64,000 nucleotides of DNA from Sulfurospirillum sp964466465 (GCA_964466465.1 CAYXNJ010000003.1:32202-96201); one strand, 5' to 3'. Counted from the stretch's first letter, positions 8,536 to 17,770 are shown. Made by a program: numbers and translations. The notes: generated from the sequence alone by a model not told the origin.

Positions 8536-9204
8536 ATGCTTCAAAAATATGAAGAAAGACTCATAGAAATCAAAAAAATGCTCGTTGATTTGGGTTCTGA
8601 GATCACAATGGCAAGTGAAAAAACCCTCAGTGGTATGGAGAGTTTGGACATTGCTCGTTTTGATTCAGCCAAAACCCTTCTTAAAAACATTGAAAATCAA
8701 GCCAATGCGATTGACAATGAAATTGTCGTTACACTCGCTCTTTTTGGTCCAGAAGCGAAAGACTTGCGCAAAATGGTGGCGTACCTTAAAATCACCAATG
8801 AACTGGTCAAAATCGCTGAAAATATCCGAAGCTTTAGTAAGCGTATGGCATTGCACCTTCAAGGCGATGTACCGTTTGTCTCGTTGCATGAGTACTCAAC
8901 ACATTTGTGCAAAACTGCTATCAAAGCCGTTACTTTAGCCATTAGTACCATTGAAGTCGCAGACCCTGAAACACTGGAAGATACGTATAGAAAAGTCAAA
9001 GTTGAAGAGAGCAAGAGTGATGATTTGTACTCTATTTTAGAGAAAAACATCCTCAGCGACATTGCAAAGATGATCGACCAATCGGCTGATTTTATTCAGA
9101 TTTTAAGTACCATGCGAAAATTAGAGCGCATGGCAGATCGTAGCGTTAACATCGTACAATTGATGATCTTCGCGCGCATTGGCGGAGAGATGAAAACCTA
9201 TTAG
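8536..9204 (+). CDS. phoU: Phosphate signalling protein PhoU
   Basis: PhoU family, 222 aa, with two three-helix PhoU repeats; the E/D-rich helix segments (NEIVVTLALFGPEAKDLR, RKLERMADRSVNIV) carry the metal-binding signature. PhoU links the Pst transporter to the PhoR kinase and keeps the Pho response off when phosphate is plentiful. It is first in an operon with a PhoB-type regulator 7 nt downstream and a PhoR-type kinase. In many bacteria phoU sits with the pst genes; here it lies with the two-component genes, about 7.5 kb from pstS. Confidence 0.92.
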   Translation: MLQKYEERLIEIKKMLVDLGSEITMASEKTLSGMESLDIARFDSAKTLLKNIENQANAIDNEIVVTLALFGPEAKDLRKMVAYLKITNELVKIAENIRSFSKRMALHLQGDVPFVSLHEYSTHLCKTAIKAVTLAISTIEVADPETLEDTYRKVKVEESKSDDLYSILEKNILSDIAKMIDQSADFIQILSTMRKLERMADRSVNIVQLMIFARIGGEMKTY

Positions 9205-9211
9205 GAACCTA

Positions 9212-9883
9212 ATGAAACAGACTATTTTGATTATTGAAGACGAAGAGGATTTGCTGGAGCTTTTAGAGTACCATCTTCAAAAAGAGGGGTATGAGACTCT
9301 GGGTTTTTTGAGCACTAAAAATGTTGAAAAATGCCTTCAAGAAGAGCCGATTGATCTTCTCATTGTTGATCGTAACCTCCCTGGTGTTGAAGGTAGCGAG
9401 TTTGTCGAAGCGCTGCGTAAAAAAGGTTTTTCGCAAGCGGTTATTTTTGTAACGGCAAAAGACAGCGATGCAAACATTGAAGAGGGTTTTATGCGCGGTT
9501 GTGATGACTACGTCACAAAACCTTACAATATGAAAGAGCTGCTTCTTCGTATCAAAGCTATTTTAGCACGCACCTCGCCTGTGAGCAAAAGCACACTCTC
9601 TTACCGTGACCTTATACTTGATCTTGAAGCACACCGTTTACAGGTTGACTCTAAAGAGGTTGAACTCACGAAATTAGAGTTTGACCTACTTCGTACCTTG
9701 ATCGAGAACAAAAGCTCCGTTTTGAGTCGTGAGTTTTTACTCGAACATGTCTGGAAAAGCGATGACTTTTTCCAAGACAAAACGGTCAATGTCGCTATCA
9801 ATCGTCTCAAAGCCAAAATAGACCCAACCAAAGAGAAAGAGTACATCAAATCCATTTGGGGAGTAGGATACACGTTATGCTAA
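9212..9883 (+). CDS. phoB: PhoB-type response regulator
   Basis: OmpR/PhoB-family regulator of 223 aa. The receiver domain (about 1-118) has the acidic pocket IIEDEED, phospho-acceptor D53 (LLIVDRNLPG), the VTAKD threonine and the KPY lysine. The C-terminal winged helix ends with VGYTLC. Placement between phoU and a sensor kinase, and the PhoB-like boxes in this window, support a phosphate role. The stop overlaps the kinase start region, indicating translational coupling. Campylobacter PhosR is the nearest described functional equivalent; orthology was not tested. Confidence 0.85.
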   Translation: MKQTILIIEDEEDLLELLEYHLQKEGYETLGFLSTKNVEKCLQEEPIDLLIVDRNLPGVEGSEFVEALRKKGFSQAVIFVTAKDSDANIEEGFMRGCDDYVTKPYNMKELLLRIKAILARTSPVSKSTLSYRDLILDLEAHRLQVDSKEVELTKLEFDLLRTLIENKSSVLSREFLLEHVWKSDDFFQDKTVNVAINRLKAKIDPTKEKEYIKSIWGVGYTLC

Positions 9884-11277
9884 TGCTGCATCAGCACATC
9901 ATTCGAGGACTGCTTATCCTTTTTATCGGCACACTGCTTCTCTCTGGCATTGTGAGTTATTTCACCATTAAAAGCAACGATATGGAACGGTATCAAGCCT
10001 CACTAGAATCGCATATTAAAATTATCCAATACCAACTCCCCCAAGTCAAAGACCGCGAAGCGTTTGCCAAAGTCATCAAAGAGAGTACTGGCATACGTTT
10101 TACGTTAATTAACGAATCAGGTGTCGTTTTAGTCGATAGCGACAAAGACAATGAAACCATGGATAACCACTCAAGACGTGAAGAGATCATCATGGCGCAA
10201 AAGATGGAATTTGCTCATGCTGTGCGTTTTTCTGATTCGGTGAAAAGTAACTTTTTATACGTTGCACACCGCTTTAAACAGGACGATCATTTTCTGTTTA
10301 TACGTCTTGCTACCAACATTGACACCATCATGCACAACTTTTATGACCTCTGGATAAAGCTTACCATCATCTTTAGCCTCAGCATCCTTACGGGTCTTTA
10401 TGGTGCGTATATTTTCAGTCAAAAGATTCGCTATGAGATCGATAAAATCGTAGGAAATCTACAGCAAATTGCAGACAAAGAGTACAAGATCACCCTCTCC
10501 TCACACTTTAGTTTGGAGTTTTTTGAGATAGCCAATTATCTTAAAAAATTGGCTGCAAAGCTTGAAAAACGCGCCAAGCAAAAGCGCAAATATACCGCTA
10601 AAATCAAACTCATTTCGCAACAACGAAGTGATGTTATCTCTGCCATTAGCCATGAGTTTAAAAACCCTATCGCATCCATCATGGGGTATGCACAAACGCT
10701 TTTGGATGACCCCAATGCCAATACCCAAATCAAAGAGCGCTTTTTAGGTAAAATCGTTCAAAACGCCCAGAAAATCTCTGGTATGATTGATCGCCTGACC
10801 CTAACCACCAAGTTTGAAAATGGCGACTTCAACACCCAAAACACTACGTTTGATGTGGTTAAGATGACCCAAGAAATCGCACAAACGTTCAGGGAAAAAC
10901 ACCATACCCGCTCTATTGAGTGCATGCTTCCTGAGAGCTATATGATTACCGCTGATCGTACAATGATCGAGATCGTCATCTCAAACCTTATCGACAATGC
11001 ACTCAAATACTCCGATGAAACCGTTCGCGTTATACTTGAAAATGACGCCTTGCATGTTAAAGACACTGGTGTGGGCATCAAAGAAGAGGACATTGAAAAA
11101 GTAACCCAAAAGTTCTACCGTTCCAACTCACACTCATGGGACAACTCGATGGGACTAGGTCTTGCCCTTGTCAATTACATCCTCAAACTGCATAACACCA
11201 CACTAGAGATACAAAGTAGCTTAGGTGTAGGATCTGATTTTTCGTTTAAATTGCCTTCAAACAATACTGTATTATGA
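9877..11277 (+). CDS. phoR: Phosphate-type sensor histidine kinase, PhoR-like
   Basis: Membrane histidine kinase of about 466 aa. Membrane helix at about 8-28, periplasmic domain of about 120 residues, second helix at about 155-180, linker, HisKA domain with the SHEFKNPIAS phosphorylation site, then the ATP-binding domain with N box (NLIDNALKYS), DTGVGI and GLGLALV. The frame opens with a TTG at 9856, but the ATG at 9877, 8 nt after AGGA and overlapping the phoB stop, is preferred; another ATG at 9883 makes a TAATG overlap. The large periplasmic domain and lack of an obvious PAS domain differ from E. coli PhoR. A terminator follows. Confidence 0.85.
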   Translation: MLMLHQHIIRGLLILFIGTLLLSGIVSYFTIKSNDMERYQASLESHIKIIQYQLPQVKDREAFAKVIKESTGIRFTLINESGVVLVDSDKDNETMDNHSRREEIIMAQKMEFAHAVRFSDSVKSNFLYVAHRFKQDDHFLFIRLATNIDTIMHNFYDLWIKLTIIFSLSILTGLYGAYIFSQKIRYEIDKIVGNLQQIADKEYKITLSSHFSLEFFEIANYLKKLAAKLEKRAKQKRKYTAKIKLISQQRSDVISAISHEFKNPIASIMGYAQTLLDDPNANTQIKERFLGKIVQNAQKISGMIDRLTLTTKFENGDFNTQNTTFDVVKMTQEIAQTFREKHHTRSIECMLPESYMITADRTMIEIVISNLIDNALKYSDETVRVILENDALHVKDTGVGIKEEDIEKVTQKFYRSNSHSWDNSMGLGLALVNYILKLHNTTLEIQSSLGVGSDFSFKLPSNNTVL

Positions 11278-11287
11278 TACGCCATTC

Positions 11288-11319
11288 AAAAGAGGTTAAC
11301 AAGCGTTAGCCTCTTTTTT
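11288..11319 (+). terminator. Intrinsic terminator of the phoU-phoB-phoR operon
   Basis: AAAAGAGGTTAAC / GTTAGCCTCTTTT stem (one G-U pair) with an AAGC loop, ending in a T run. Confidence 0.85.
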
Positions 11320-11336
11320 CACTACAAAGGCTATAT

Positions 11337-11756
11337 ATGTACAATATGGGTGAACCGCGCATTAAAATCGTGGCTATGCCAAAAGACACGAACCCCGCTG
11401 GCAATATTTTTGGTGGGTGGATTATGTCACAAATCGACATCGCAGGAAGCCTTGCAGCACGAGATCTTAATGTAGGACGTGTGGTAACTGTCGCTGTCAA
11501 TTCTATGGAATTTCGAGAAGCCGTCAAAGTCGGTGACGTGCTAAGCTGTTACGCTAAAATCATCAAAGTGGGAACAAGCTCCATTACGACACAAGTGGAA
11601 GTCAATGCAGAACGCTCTGTTGAGGGTGCTCACCGCTGTTTACATGTCACCAGTGCGGTCATTACATACGTTAACGTAACGCCTGAGGGCAAAAAAACGC
11701 CCATCCCTTATACGGAAAATGAACTGCTTGCTCTTGGAATCGAACGAAAGCAATAG
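11337..11756 (+). CDS. Acyl-CoA thioesterase, YciA family (hotdog fold)
   Basis: Single hotdog-domain protein of 139 aa. The signature PAGNIFGGWIMSQIDIAG, in which N and D are catalytic in YciA enzymes, is followed by VTVAVNSMEFREAVKVGD. YciA enzymes hydrolyse a broad range of acyl-CoAs in the cytosol and recycle CoA. The gene follows the phoR terminator and converges with the membrane-protein pair on its right. Substrate range is not predictable from sequence. Confidence 0.85.
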   Translation: MYNMGEPRIKIVAMPKDTNPAGNIFGGWIMSQIDIAGSLAARDLNVGRVVTVAVNSMEFREAVKVGDVLSCYAKIIKVGTSSITTQVEVNAERSVEGAHRCLHVTSAVITYVNVTPEGKKTPIPYTENELLALGIERKQ

Positions 11757-11761
11757 TTCCT

Positions 11762-12340
11762 TTACTTTGTAAGGACGTACTGACTTAAAGGTGTCTGTTC
11801 TACCATCAAATCTTCGATGACACCTTTTCCACCTTTTACTCGAAGTTTCGCTTTTACGACAACTCCACTGCGAGCTCTCAGCACCTTCTCCGCTTTTGGA
11901 GCTATATCTTCTCTCATATAAAAACGATCAAACGGAAGTGAAAAATAGACAAGATTTGAAGTCTCTTCTTTTTGTTTGGTAGTAGTGTAATTGAATGAAC
12001 GTATATCAACTTCCAAGAAGCTTCCCGATTGCGGTTTGCTAAGACGTATCTCTTTGATGCCATCACCTTTTTCACTGTGTTCTAAGATGGCATAACCTTT
12101 ATGCTGATCCTCTTTTTTTTCACTATCCCCAAGAGGGGCTTTTATCGCATTTTCAAAACGAAGCGTGACATAACGTCCACGAAAAGGGTCATACGGATCG
12201 AGAGGTAACACTTTAAAATAAAAGACTTCACCCTCTTTTAAGACACGCTCATAGCTTATGATCTGAAAAGCGATCACACCAACTTGCACAAAGCACACAA
12301 TGCCAAAAAGCGTCCATAAAAGTTGCTTGATATTTTTCAT
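11762..12340 (-). CDS. GDYXXLXY-domain membrane-anchored protein
   Basis: Protein of 192 aa with one N-terminal membrane helix (about 8-28) and a non-cytoplasmic beta-rich domain. The family-naming motif appears as RGRYVTLRF near residue 55. Function is not known. The start overlaps the end of the upstream DUF2157 gene by 4 nt, so the two are translated from one message; these two families are commonly found side by side. Confidence 0.75.
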   Translation of the reverse strand: MKNIKQLLWTLFGIVCFVQVGVIAFQIISYERVLKEGEVFYFKVLPLDPYDPFRGRYVTLRFENAIKAPLGDSEKKEDQHKGYAILEHSEKGDGIKEIRLSKPQSGSFLEVDIRSFNYTTTKQKEETSNLVYFSLPFDRFYMREDIAPKAEKVLRARSGVVVKAKLRVKGGKGVIEDLMVEQTPLSQYVLTK

Positions 12341-13680
12341 GCTTCTACCTTGAAACGACGTCTGATAAAGGCATTGACCACTAAGAAAAGCACCCCCGTC
12401 ACGATAAATGCAACTCCTTTGGCGATCAAGTCAAAATTAGCATCCATAAAATGAATCCAAATCGTTAGCGCGATGAGGATCATACCTTGATTGATAAGCC
12501 CTATTTTAGACTCTTTTGCCCCACAAAAAATCATCCAAGATGCACCAAGAAGTAAGGAGAAATTGATAAAAAACATCGCTGTATAGTGTGATGTTGCCGT
12601 TTGGTTTTGTAAAAGCGTGTAAATCGTAAAAATCAAAGGAGTTGCAACAACAAGTGCTTCCGAAGGAATGCGTTTGTAAGTTCGCACAAACATGACCAAA
12701 AGCCCTATAAAAAATGCTCCAAGAGTTATACTCAGTATCGAGCCAAAATTTGATTCAGCGAGAGGTTTTTCGATCATCCACTGGTACGATTTAAACGAAA
12801 CATGAAACAGCAACAAGAGTAAAGCACCCAGTTTCCCAATACGCTCAAATGGTCGTTGCCACGTTTTTTCACCATGAGAGAGGTAAAGTTTGCCTAGCAT
12901 ATAGTATATTGTGAAAAAGAGCGCTAAACAGATAAGGGCATTGCGTAAATGACGCATTTCATACGTCTCAATTACCACTTCAACGATAAACAAAAAAAAT
13001 AAACACAATACTACCGCCCAACTTAACAAGAGTGTGGTATTTGCCATTTTTTTATGTTTGAGTTGAACCCCATAATACGCCACCCATGAAAGCGCTATCA
13101 TCATGAGTAACCATGGGCTTAGAAATGAGTCTGTATGCAGATCAATGATCGTCGTAAAAGGACTTCGGTTACTGACCCATACAACGCTCCAGAGCACGAT
13201 GACTAAAAATGCTGCACCAGAGGATGGAAGTAGCCAAGGCAAGGCAAAGGAGAGTAAAAGCCATGTGCTTAAAAAATCATTCAGATTTCCACCCAAATGA
13301 TAGGTCTGTCCAATGATAGCAAGTGATGCGCCAATCATTAAAAACCAAAACACACCACTGCCCTCCAATAGGGTATTATCATCAGCTCTGTACCGTTTGA
13401 CCCAAAAAGAAAATATTTGAGAACTTACTAAAAGACATAAGGCTAAAAGTGTACGCTCTATATGCCCCAATTCATCCCAGTTATACGCTAAAATGGAGAT
13501 AATACCAAGTCCCACGAGGACAAATCCAAGCAAGCTAAATGCTGTACCTGAAGAGCGATGTGAAGACTTCTCTCCTTCATAACGACGTAAAAGTGTGTTT
13601 GCTCCCTCATGCGTCACAATCCCCTCTTTCACCCAAGAAGGAAGCTCTTTCTCAAGCCACTGGTAGTTTTCTTTGCTCAT
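12337..13680 (-). CDS. DUF2157 multi-pass membrane protein
   Basis: Protein of 447 aa with a short soluble N-terminal domain (MSKENYQWLEKELPSWVKEG, the DUF2157 signature) and about a dozen hydrophobic helices. A GTG at 13686 would add two residues, but AAAGG lies well placed for the ATG at 13680. It is paired with the GDYXXLXY protein by a 4-nt overlap. No enzymatic motif is visible; the role is unknown. Confidence 0.75.
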   Translation of the reverse strand: MSKENYQWLEKELPSWVKEGIVTHEGANTLLRRYEGEKSSHRSSGTAFSLLGFVLVGLGIISILAYNWDELGHIERTLLALCLLVSSQIFSFWVKRYRADDNTLLEGSGVFWFLMIGASLAIIGQTYHLGGNLNDFLSTWLLLSFALPWLLPSSGAAFLVIVLWSVVWVSNRSPFTTIIDLHTDSFLSPWLLMMIALSWVAYYGVQLKHKKMANTTLLLSWAVVLCLFFLFIVEVVIETYEMRHLRNALICLALFFTIYYMLGKLYLSHGEKTWQRPFERIGKLGALLLLLFHVSFKSYQWMIEKPLAESNFGSILSITLGAFFIGLLVMFVRTYKRIPSEALVVATPLIFTIYTLLQNQTATSHYTAMFFINFSLLLGASWMIFCGAKESKIGLINQGMILIALTIWIHFMDANFDLIAKGVAFIVTGVLFLVVNAFIRRRFKVEA

Positions 13681-13701
13681 ACACACCTTTACATGTGGAA
13701 T

Positions 13702-14046
13702 TTAATGCTCTTTTTTACATCCATATTTTGCAGCATACGCCTCACCAAAGGCATGCATAGAACCCAATACTTTTTCAAGCTCTCTTCCTATAGGACTTAG
13801 GGCATACTCGACGCGTGGCGGCACTTCCGCAAAAACGGTTCGTTCTATAATATGCGATGCCTCAAGCTCTTTTAGCTTTTGCGTTACTGTTTTTTGTGTT
13901 ATCTGCGGAAATGCTTCACAGATATCTTTAAACCGTTTCTGACCACCAAGCAAGATATACACAATAAATATCTTGCTCTTGTCATTAATAATATCTAATG
14001 TCAGTTCCACAGGACAGTGAAACTCTTTTTCATCTATTTTTATCAT
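13702..14046 (-). CDS. HxlR-family winged-helix regulator
   Basis: Small DNA-binding protein of 114 aa with the HxlR fold: a CPVELTLDIINDKSK N-terminal segment, the recognition helix region ITQKTVTQKLKELEASHII and the wing with PPRVEYALSPIGREL. HxlR/YodB-type proteins often sense electrophiles or quinones through a cysteine near the N-terminus; such a cysteine is present (HCPVEL). The ATG at 14046 follows AGAGGTG by 6 nt; the frame also contains an earlier GTG inside that ribosome site. It is divergent from an NAD(P)H oxidoreductase gene, a usual regulator-target arrangement. Confidence 0.85.
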   Translation of the reverse strand: MIKIDEKEFHCPVELTLDIINDKSKIFIVYILLGGQKRFKDICEAFPQITQKTVTQKLKELEASHIIERTVFAEVPPRVEYALSPIGRELEKVLGSMHAFGEAYAAKYGCKKEH

Positions 14047-14095
14047 AATTATCACCTCTTATTTTGAATTATACCATAATAACAATTTTTGTTCT

Positions 14096-14122
14096 TTACT
14101 TACATTTTTTTCCGTAAGGTAA
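14096..14122. promoter_or_regulatory. Candidate HxlR operator
   Basis: TTACTTAC (14096-14103) and GTAAGGTAA (14114-14122) form an imperfect inverted repeat in the divergent gap between the HxlR gene and its reductase neighbour. Position fits an operator; no binding data exist. Confidence 0.35.
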
Positions 14123-14172
14123 TTATAAGTTATTTAGGTATATATTTTCCTAAATTATTCAAGGAGAAGACC

Positions 14173-14736
14173 ATGAAAAAAACACTCATTATTTTAGCTC
14201 ACCCCAATATCGCAGAATCAAAAGTCAATAAAGCGCTACTTGATAGCATCAAAAATGAACCTAACATCACCATCCACGATCTTTATGCAACGTATAAAAC
14301 CGTAGAAGCCATCGATGTTGCAAAAGAGCAAGCGCTTTTAGTAGAACATGAACGCATTATCTTTCAATTTCCACTCTATTGGTACAGTTCACCTGCTATG
14401 TTAAAAGAGTGGCAAGATAAAGTCCTAGGATATGGATTTGCCTATGGACCAGAGGGCAGTAAAATCGCAGGTAAAGAGAGTAAAATCGTCGTGAGCACAG
14501 GCTCTCCCGAATATGCTTACCAAGCAGGTGCATACAACAACTTTACACTCAGCGAATACCTAAGACCACTGTATTCAACCATCGTCTTTACGGGTATGCA
14601 ATTTAAAGGAATTTTTGCCGCATATGGCGCGATGAAGCTTACAGAAGAGGCGCTACAAAAAGATATTGTGCAGTATCAAACGATTCTCAAAAGTGAAGAT
14701 TGGGATACCTCGCTTATCAAATTTTTAGCAGGCTGA
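14173..14736 (+). CDS. NAD(P)H oxidoreductase, flavodoxin fold (KefF/MdaB-like)
   Basis: Protein of 187 aa of the flavodoxin_2 family: N-terminal strand KKTLIILAHPNIAESKVN, FQFPLYWYSSPAMLKEWQDKVL (the FMN-ring and NAD(P)H contact region) and the VSTGSPEYAY loop. Such enzymes reduce quinones or electrophiles with two electrons, using FMN or FAD. The ATG at 14173 follows AAGGAGA; a longer frame from 14089 has no ribosome site. Divergence from the HxlR regulator suggests induction by reactive compounds. Confidence 0.85.
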   Translation: MKKTLIILAHPNIAESKVNKALLDSIKNEPNITIHDLYATYKTVEAIDVAKEQALLVEHERIIFQFPLYWYSSPAMLKEWQDKVLGYGFAYGPEGSKIAGKESKIVVSTGSPEYAYQAGAYNNFTLSEYLRPLYSTIVFTGMQFKGIFAAYGAMKLTEEALQKDIVQYQTILKSEDWDTSLIKFLAG

Positions 14737-14737
14737 T

Positions 14738-14760
14738 CAAGAGGGTTTTAAACCCTCTTG
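14738..14760. terminator. Bidirectional terminator between convergent genes
   Basis: CAAGAGGGTTT / AAACCCTCTTG perfect inverted repeat between the reductase and the histidine kinase, which converge here. Confidence 0.75.
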
Positions 14761-14768
14761 AAAGAGAT

Positions 14769-16487
14769 TTACACTTCGTTAGTGCGTGGTAAGACGATCG
14801 TTACAACTAAACCACCATGTTCGTTGGTTGCACTAATAGAGCCTTGCATACTTTGTTCAATAATCTGTTTAGACATATAAAGCCCTGTTCCATTTCCACC
14901 CGTTGGCTCTTTGGTGGTAAAAAATGGATCAAAAATATGCGGTAACTGCTCGTCCGTAACACCACCGCCATTATCGGAAACCTCAATGATAATGTAGTAC
15001 TCTTGCGCATACGCTTTAATCGTAATAGTACCATGCTCTATCTCTTTTTGGATAATCGCATCTTTCGCGTTATTGATCAGTACTAAAAGCACATGTGAAA
15101 GCTCTTTTTTAAAGCTATTCATAACAATGCCACTCGGACAATCGACATGAAATACAATGTCTTTGTTAGCTATGCCTCCATCACTGATGCGAATACTCTC
15201 TTCGATGGATTTATACAGAGGGAAGAGCACTTTTTCCTTATCAGGTTTGAAGAAATCTTTAAAATCATCGATGGTTGAGGACATATGTTGAATGAGCTCT
15301 CGAAGTTTTTTAATCTCATCTTCAAGCATTTGAGGGGTCAATTTATCTGTTTTGCTGTCTAAATAAATTTTGCTAATGACGACACTAATGGTATTGAGCG
15401 GTTGACGCCATTGATGGGCAATGTTGTTCAGCATCTCACCAAGGGCAGCAAGTTTGGCTTGTTGAAAAAGCATCCTGTCTTTGAGCCTGCTGTTTTCAAC
15501 CTCTTCTTGTACTTTTTTTTCTAAGTTGGCATTGAGATACTCTAGCTCTTCTTTGTTATCGAACGATTCGCATACCGCAGTGGCAATCGCTCCATACTCA
15601 TCCTCTTTGAGCAGATACTTTCGTAAAGGCTCTTTGCTTCTGTTGTTAAGTGCATGCGTAATGTCGCGTAGAGGGAAAGAGAGAAATTTAGCAATTAAAA
15701 GTGCCAAAATACCCATCAAAAAGAGAATTTCCAAGAGTGAGAGCTGAATATCTTTCGCACCATAATTATCCAAAACTTCACTCATGCGGTTGCGTAGATG
15801 TAAATACAACACACCCACTTTTTCGCCTTGAATACCAAGTAAAGGAATCTCATGCGTAATCTTATACTCATTGTGATTACCATTGGGTAGGTTTAAATAT
15901 GCCTCTGCAATCCCAAAACTACTCAGCTCTTTTAAAAAAGCCTCATCCCAATGTTTGGCAATGATGACAAACCCTTTGGCAAGAGAGTCTTTGCTCACAT
16001 CCTCATCAATACGGTGTATGGGAGCGACATAAAATTCAACAATACTCTGGGGTGTTTTAGCATAAAAATGCAATAACCGAGCACTCGAAGTATCAAGCAG
16101 TGCTAAAGGAAACATCGTAGGAAGCTCTTCTAAAAAAGGTTTGTTTGCTTCTTTAAACAAAATATTTTTAGCCTGATCTAACACATAAAAAGCGTTAATG
16201 CCAAATTGTATGATGCTACCATCAAGATTATCTTTTGCCCAAGTAGGCTCTTTATGCTCTGTAAAATTGGCAAGATCATTCCACGCCGCATAATCAAGCG
16301 CTTGCTTTTTAAATGGGTCTGATTTTAAGGCGAGAAGCTGTTTAAACCCTTGTGCAAGTTCCTCAGCATTTTGTTTCGCCATATCATTGACTTCATCGCG
16401 CTGATACGACCAGTTAATCAGCTCGAAGCCAATACACAGTAAAAAAGCCAGCATTGTTAAGATTAAAAAAGAGGACTTCACACTCAT
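14769..16487 (-). CDS. CHASE4-domain sensor histidine kinase
   Basis: Membrane kinase of 572 aa. Membrane helix at about 7-27, a periplasmic CHASE4-type sensor (DYAAWNDLANF signature, NAFYVLDQAKNILF) up to about residue 245, second helix, linker coiled coil, then a HisKA-like domain with LGEMLNNIAHQWRQPLNTIS and an ATPase domain with NNAKDAI, DNGGGV and GTGLYMSK. The start at 16487 follows AAGGAG; the frame extends nine codons further without a ribosome site. No response regulator gene is adjacent, so the partner is unknown. It lies head to tail behind queC. Confidence 0.88.
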   Translation of the reverse strand: MSVKSSFLILTMLAFLLCIGFELINWSYQRDEVNDMAKQNAEELAQGFKQLLALKSDPFKKQALDYAAWNDLANFTEHKEPTWAKDNLDGSIIQFGINAFYVLDQAKNILFKEANKPFLEELPTMFPLALLDTSSARLLHFYAKTPQSIVEFYVAPIHRIDEDVSKDSLAKGFVIIAKHWDEAFLKELSSFGIAEAYLNLPNGNHNEYKITHEIPLLGIQGEKVGVLYLHLRNRMSEVLDNYGAKDIQLSLLEILFLMGILALLIAKFLSFPLRDITHALNNRSKEPLRKYLLKEDEYGAIATAVCESFDNKEELEYLNANLEKKVQEEVENSRLKDRMLFQQAKLAALGEMLNNIAHQWRQPLNTISVVISKIYLDSKTDKLTPQMLEDEIKKLRELIQHMSSTIDDFKDFFKPDKEKVLFPLYKSIEESIRISDGGIANKDIVFHVDCPSGIVMNSFKKELSHVLLVLINNAKDAIIQKEIEHGTITIKAYAQEYYIIIEVSDNGGGVTDEQLPHIFDPFFTTKEPTGGNGTGLYMSKQIIEQSMQGSISATNEHGGLVVTIVLPRTNEV

Positions 16488-16523
16488 TGTCGTACTCCTT
16501 CGCACACAGTGCAAGTAAAGACA

Positions 16524-17192
16524 CTAACTCTCTTTGGCGTAAGATTCCCACCCTTGTTTTCGCAAGATACATGCTGGACATTCGCCACAACCGTATCCCC
16601 AAGCATGTTTTTCTTTATGGTTACCATTATAGCACGTATGTGACTCGTTGAGGACAAGCTCTAAAACGCCCTCTTTGTGTGAAAGATCAAATGTTTCTGC
16701 TTTGGTAAGGTGCATCAATGGGTAGTGAAAGGTGATGTTCGCTTCGCTTCCAAGATTGAGGGCAAGTTCTAATGCCTTAACGAAGGGCTCTCTACAATCA
16801 GGATACCCTGAATAATCGGTCTGGTTAACCCCAATGATGATATGTGCTATCCCTTGTTTTTGAGCAAATGCGTGTGCGAGGGTAAAAAAGATCGCGTTGC
16901 GATTTGGAACAAAAGAGGCAGGAAGATTCGTATGTGTTCGATGGTGCGCACCAATATCTTGTGTACTGTCAATGAGCGCTGAATCATTAAGCTGTGAAAA
17001 AGCATCAAGACTAAGCAAGGTGTTTTTTATGCCTAAAATGTTCGCAATTTTTTCAGCCTGAGCAATTTCAACACGGTGTTTTTGACCATAATCAAAGGTA
17101 ATGCTTTCAACATACTCAAAACGGTTTTTTGCCCAACCAAGACAGGTTGTACTGTCTTGCCCACCACTAAAAACGACTAAAGCACGGCTCAT
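16524..17192 (-). CDS. queC: 7-cyano-7-deazaguanine synthase QueC
   Basis: PP-loop ATPase of about 222 aa that turns 7-carboxy-7-deazaguanine into preQ0, a step in queuosine synthesis. It has the PP-loop SGGQDSTT near the N-terminus and the zinc cysteine cluster CGECPACILRKQG plus an upstream Cys (HTCYNGNH). The ATG at 17192 forms a TAATG overlap with the queE stop, so a longer upstream frame is not used. It is translationally coupled to queE. Confidence 0.93.
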   Translation of the reverse strand: MSRALVVFSGGQDSTTCLGWAKNRFEYVESITFDYGQKHRVEIAQAEKIANILGIKNTLLSLDAFSQLNDSALIDSTQDIGAHHRTHTNLPASFVPNRNAIFFTLAHAFAQKQGIAHIIIGVNQTDYSGYPDCREPFVKALELALNLGSEANITFHYPLMHLTKAETFDLSHKEGVLELVLNESHTCYNGNHKEKHAWGYGCGECPACILRKQGWESYAKES

Positions 17193-17770
17193 TACTCTAC
17201 TCCTAAAAACTTGTGCAACTGCACACTTAAGATAAATTGTGGATGCGCTTTGACAAACTCCACACAAAATGCGACATTCTCTTTATTGGGGCGATCCGTC
17301 TCATTTTGAGGTTGAATGAAGATAGGTTTATAGCTTTTAAATTCAAGTATTTTTTCAACAGGAGAGTTTTTACCAACGACAAATTTGATCTCATCATACC
17401 CATGTTTTTCTATCTTATCCCAATCTTTGGGGCTATAGGTTACCCAGTTTGCATTGGCAATGTTAGAAAAATTATAGCCATTTGTCTCCACAGCGACAGA
17501 GTACATATACGCTTGTAAAAATTCGATAAAACCATTGAGATTATAGATACTAGGCTCTCCACCTGTGATGATAACGTGCATAGAAGGGTAGGCTTTAATG
17601 CGCTCTAGTACCTCATCAAAGCTCAAGCTTTGATACTCACCTTTGTGCAGTAATTCATCGCAAAAACCACAGCTAAGATTGCAGCCATGCAAACGAATAA
17701 AAATGGAAGGAACACCCACTTGCGTACCTTCGCCTTGAATAGAATAAAATATTTCGACGACTTTTAACAT
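17192..17770 (-). CDS. queE: 7-carboxy-7-deazaguanine synthase QueE (radical SAM)
   Basis: Radical SAM enzyme of 192 aa making CDG from 6-carboxytetrahydropterin. The iron-sulphur motif is CNLSCGFC (C-x3-C-x2-C) after FIRLHG; VIITGGEPS follows. The ATG at 17770 (MLKVVEIFYSIQGEG, the usual QueE start) is chosen over a frame 20 codons longer. It overlaps queC and is divergent from queD, giving the 6-carboxytetrahydropterin-to-preQ0 steps in one place; FolE and QueF are not in the window. Confidence 0.93.
   Translation of the reverse strand: MLKVVEIFYSIQGEGTQVGVPSIFIRLHGCNLSCGFCDELLHKGEYQSLSFDEVLERIKAYPSMHVIITGGEPSIYNLNGFIEFLQAYMYSVAVETNGYNFSNIANANWVTYSPKDWDKIEKHGYDEIKFVVGKNSPVEKILEFKSYKPIFIQPQNETDRPNKENVAFCVEFVKAHPQFILSVQLHKFLGVE

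Noticed and set aside
16600..16660. GGTTACC-like match near 16621 as a regulatory box
   Set aside because: It lies inside queC coding sequence, with no -10 at the right offset and no downstream start.
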